Source: Salipiger abyssi
GTDB lineage: Bacteria > Pseudomonadota > Alphaproteobacteria > Rhodobacterales > Rhodobacteraceae
DNA: 41,656 bases
Direction of reading: 5' to 3'
Assembly (NCBI RefSeq): GCF_017311415.1
Contig: NZ_JAEKIS010000027.1
Coordinates: forward strand, 1 to 41,656
Part shown: piece by piece, positions 40,526 to 41,656 of the stretch
Layout: each line of letters starts with the position of its first letter
Position numbering within the stretch: the first letter of the stretch is position 1
Program-made: the position numbers and the translations under genes
The notes under the pieces: model-generated
What the model was told of the DNA's origin: nothing
Seen by the model: only the letters and a program-made list of their open reading frames with translations
Database searches by the model: none

Positions 40526-40954
40526 ATGCTCTTATGCCCTGCCTGCCGTCTGGACGGCTATTGCAAGCGTCTGGTGACGCAGATCGTGACGGATGACGAG
40601 TTGAACAATCCGGAATTTGTGCGGGATGTCCGCGCGCTGGCTTACATGCTCGGCGTAGAGCCTGGCAACTGGCTCGAGTATCTGGATGCACTGTACCAGG
40701 ATTATCGAGGCTGGATTTCCGATGGTTCCAAAGAGGAAGTCTTTTTGAACATGGAAGAGTTCGACCGCCGCTACATCGAGGATTGGTTCGAACGGTTTTG
40801 CTGCACGCCTTGTCCCGCGAATGTCACGCCGCGCGTGCAGGAGCGCTCGCAGGAGCGGGTGCGGATCGTGGCGACGATCCTGCGGGCGCGCTTCCCTGAG
40901 CGGGCGATGCTGTGGGGCGTGCGCGCCGCCAACAACAACCGTCCGCCAGAGTAA
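40526..40954 (+). CDS. Hypothetical Cys-rich protein
   Basis: The 142-residue protein starts at ATG 40526 behind GGAG at seven bases. It opens with a C-P-A-C-R-L-D-G-Y-C cluster and has a second group, R-F-C-C-T-P-C-P, near residue 92, together enough for a metal site. Helical acidic segments lie between them (V-R-A-L-A-Y-M-L-G-V). No family was recognised. A strong hairpin terminator lies 50 bp after the stop. Confidence 0.6.
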   Translation: MLLCPACRLDGYCKRLVTQIVTDDELNNPEFVRDVRALAYMLGVEPGNWLEYLDALYQDYRGWISDGSKEEVFLNMEEFDRRYIEDWFERFCCTPCPANVTPRVQERSQERVRIVATILRARFPERAMLWGVRAANNNRPPE

Positions 40955-41000
40955 GTCGCAGTTATCGCCCGCTACAGCGCACGAACGCATTTACTGACGA

Positions 41001-41030
41001 AAAACACCGCCCCACTTCGGGCGGTGTTTT
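41001..41030. terminator. Bidirectional rho-independent terminator
   Basis: A 12-bp perfect stem (AAAACACCGCCC with GGGCGGTGTTTT) and a 6-nt loop carry A/T tracts on both sides, so it can work in either direction. It ends the gene at 40526-40954. Confidence 0.85.
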
Positions 41031-41175
41031 CTATGTGTTGAAGCCCTCCGCCCATGCCTGCCGGACGAATTTCCCCCTATCACCCGCAGCGCCCCTTAGC
41101 CGGGGGTACAACATGGGCAGAGGCGATTCACAGCGGATCGCTTCACAGCCCACACCCAACGAGGGAACTCTAAAC

Positions 41176-41472
41176 ATGGCTGGAAACTCGAACCACGCGG
41201 CGGCGGGGCGCAATCTCTTCATGTCCTCCGTCACCGGGTTTGCCAATACGGTTGCGCTTGTCGTGACCTTTTTCGGCGCACCGATGCTGTATCAGCGCAG
41301 CCTCGGTTTCGTGCAGAGCACGACCTATCAGATTTACGGCGCGGGCTGGGCGGATTTCGTCAGCCTGGCCTGGTTTCTGATCTGCACTTCGCTCGTGTTC
41401 TTCATCTCAAGGGCGTCTATCGGCACGGCCTTGATCTTCGGCGGGTTGGCCATCGTCACCCGCTTCCTGTGA
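41176..41472 (+). CDS. Small hypothetical membrane protein
   Basis: The 98-residue protein from ATG 41176 has hydrophobic segments at ~18-36, ~55-74 and ~77-96. Its short N-terminal head is polar. An upstream in-frame ATG at 41113 is possible but less well placed. No family was recognised. A gene with an excellent ribosome-binding site follows 35 bp later, so this was probably the first gene of an operon now cut by the IS21-type element. Confidence 0.55.
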   Translation: MAGNSNHAAAGRNLFMSSVTGFANTVALVVTFFGAPMLYQRSLGFVQSTTYQIYGAGWADFVSLAWFLICTSLVFFISRASIGTALIFGGLAIVTRFL

Positions 41473-41507
41473 CCCCCAATACCCAAAGCCAGAAAAGGAG
41501 AGTTCCA

Positions 41508-41537
41508 ATGGCCCGCTATCGTCACGTCGGAAGTATC
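41508..41537 (+). pseudogene. 5' stub of a gene interrupted by the IS21-type element
   Basis: ATG at 41508 has AAAAGGAG seven bases upstream. Only ten native codons (M-A-R-Y-R-H-V-G-S-I) precede the IS terminus at 41538, after which the frame reads through IS repeats to a stop at 41622-41624. The product cannot be named. Confidence 0.6.
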
Positions 41538-41656
41538 TGTCAATCGGCACCGAAAAATGACCCCCTATCGGCGTCCAAAAATGACCCCCTCATGCACGAC
41601 GTAAGCTGGCCCGATGCGGTGTAGCCACCACACAGCGCAGCCGCGTCGGGCCAGCG
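41538..41656. mobile_element. End of an IS21-type insertion sequence, partial
   Basis: The terminus begins TGTCAATCGGC. It is followed by two tandem copies of a unit ending AAAAATGACCCCC (41552-41565 and 41577-41589), the multiple terminal repeats typical of IS21-family ends. An inverted repeat of 14/15 matching bases follows (41605-41619 with 41641-41655, arms starting GCTGGCCCGA). Transposase genes would lie beyond the window. Confidence 0.7.

Noticed and set aside
1-41656. CRISPR arrays, tRNA or rRNA genes, retron or reverse-transcriptase systems
   Set aside because: No regularly spaced direct repeats, cloverleaf sequences, rRNA motifs or reverse-transcriptase motifs were seen on either strand.

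Overview
The window reads as DNA from a GC-rich alphaproteobacterium, most likely Rhodobacterales (inferred from protein style, GC content and mobile-element types; no rRNA or other taxonomic marker is present). It is a mosaic. A GC-rich metabolic block (about 0.9-18.8 kb) is followed by a mobilizable-plasmid or island-like accessory region (about 19-41.6 kb). An IS3-family element is cut by the left edge and an IS21-type element by the right edge.

Region 1 (1-4.4 kb): an IS3-family element has truncated the distal end of a copper-handling operon on the minus strand. The operon is a Cu+ P-type ATPase with two YHS domains, a small exported Cys/His-rich protein, a membrane-anchored c-type cytochrome, and a fourth gene reduced to its first ~18-20 codons. 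A CueR-like operator candidate lies upstream of the ATPase.

Region 2 (4.6-18.8 kb): a coherent catabolic block, almost all on the minus strand. It holds a PotABCD-type polyamine ABC transporter, a GMC flavoprotein oxidoreductase, an FMO-like monooxygenase, a RidA-family deaminase, a DUF1028 protein, an aldehyde dehydrogenase, a class III omega-aminotransferase and an M20 (ArgE-like) deacylase, with a LysR and a LuxR regulator. The likely logic is uptake of a polyamine-like compound, transamination to an aldehyde, oxidation to an acid, and clean-up of reactive imines. Two strong palindromes lie between the aminotransferase and luxR.

Region 3 (18.9-26.7 kb): plasmid/ICE-type backbone. A three-gene mobilization operon contains an unusual relaxase with no tyrosine in its first 144 residues. 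It is followed by an H-NS-like protein, a ParB-like protein and an ArdA anti-restriction protein. A divergent 3' remnant of a second parB lies about 2.2 kb from the intact copy. Between the two sits an AT-rich cassette of three unrecognised genes, one coding for a small membrane protein.

Region 4 (26.7-37.3 kb): a 1051-residue RTX protein with a class 3 lipase domain, a small membrane protein, and a 497-residue unknown protein with a RelE/ParE-like N-terminus. Next come a serine resolvase gene split by a complete IS66-family element with a perfect 8-bp target duplication, a secreted unknown protein and a convergent coiled-coil unknown protein.

Region 5 (37.8-41.6 kb): a ParDE toxin-antitoxin pair with a candidate operator, a protein with a HEPN-like RNxxxH motif, an HTH protein divergent from a Cys-rich protein, a small membrane protein, and a gene cut after ten codons by the IS21-type end. 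The best candidates for undescribed systems are the three-gene cassette at 22.0-23.5 kb, the resolvase plus RelE-like-fusion unit, and the HEPN-like protein. None could be tested by database search here.
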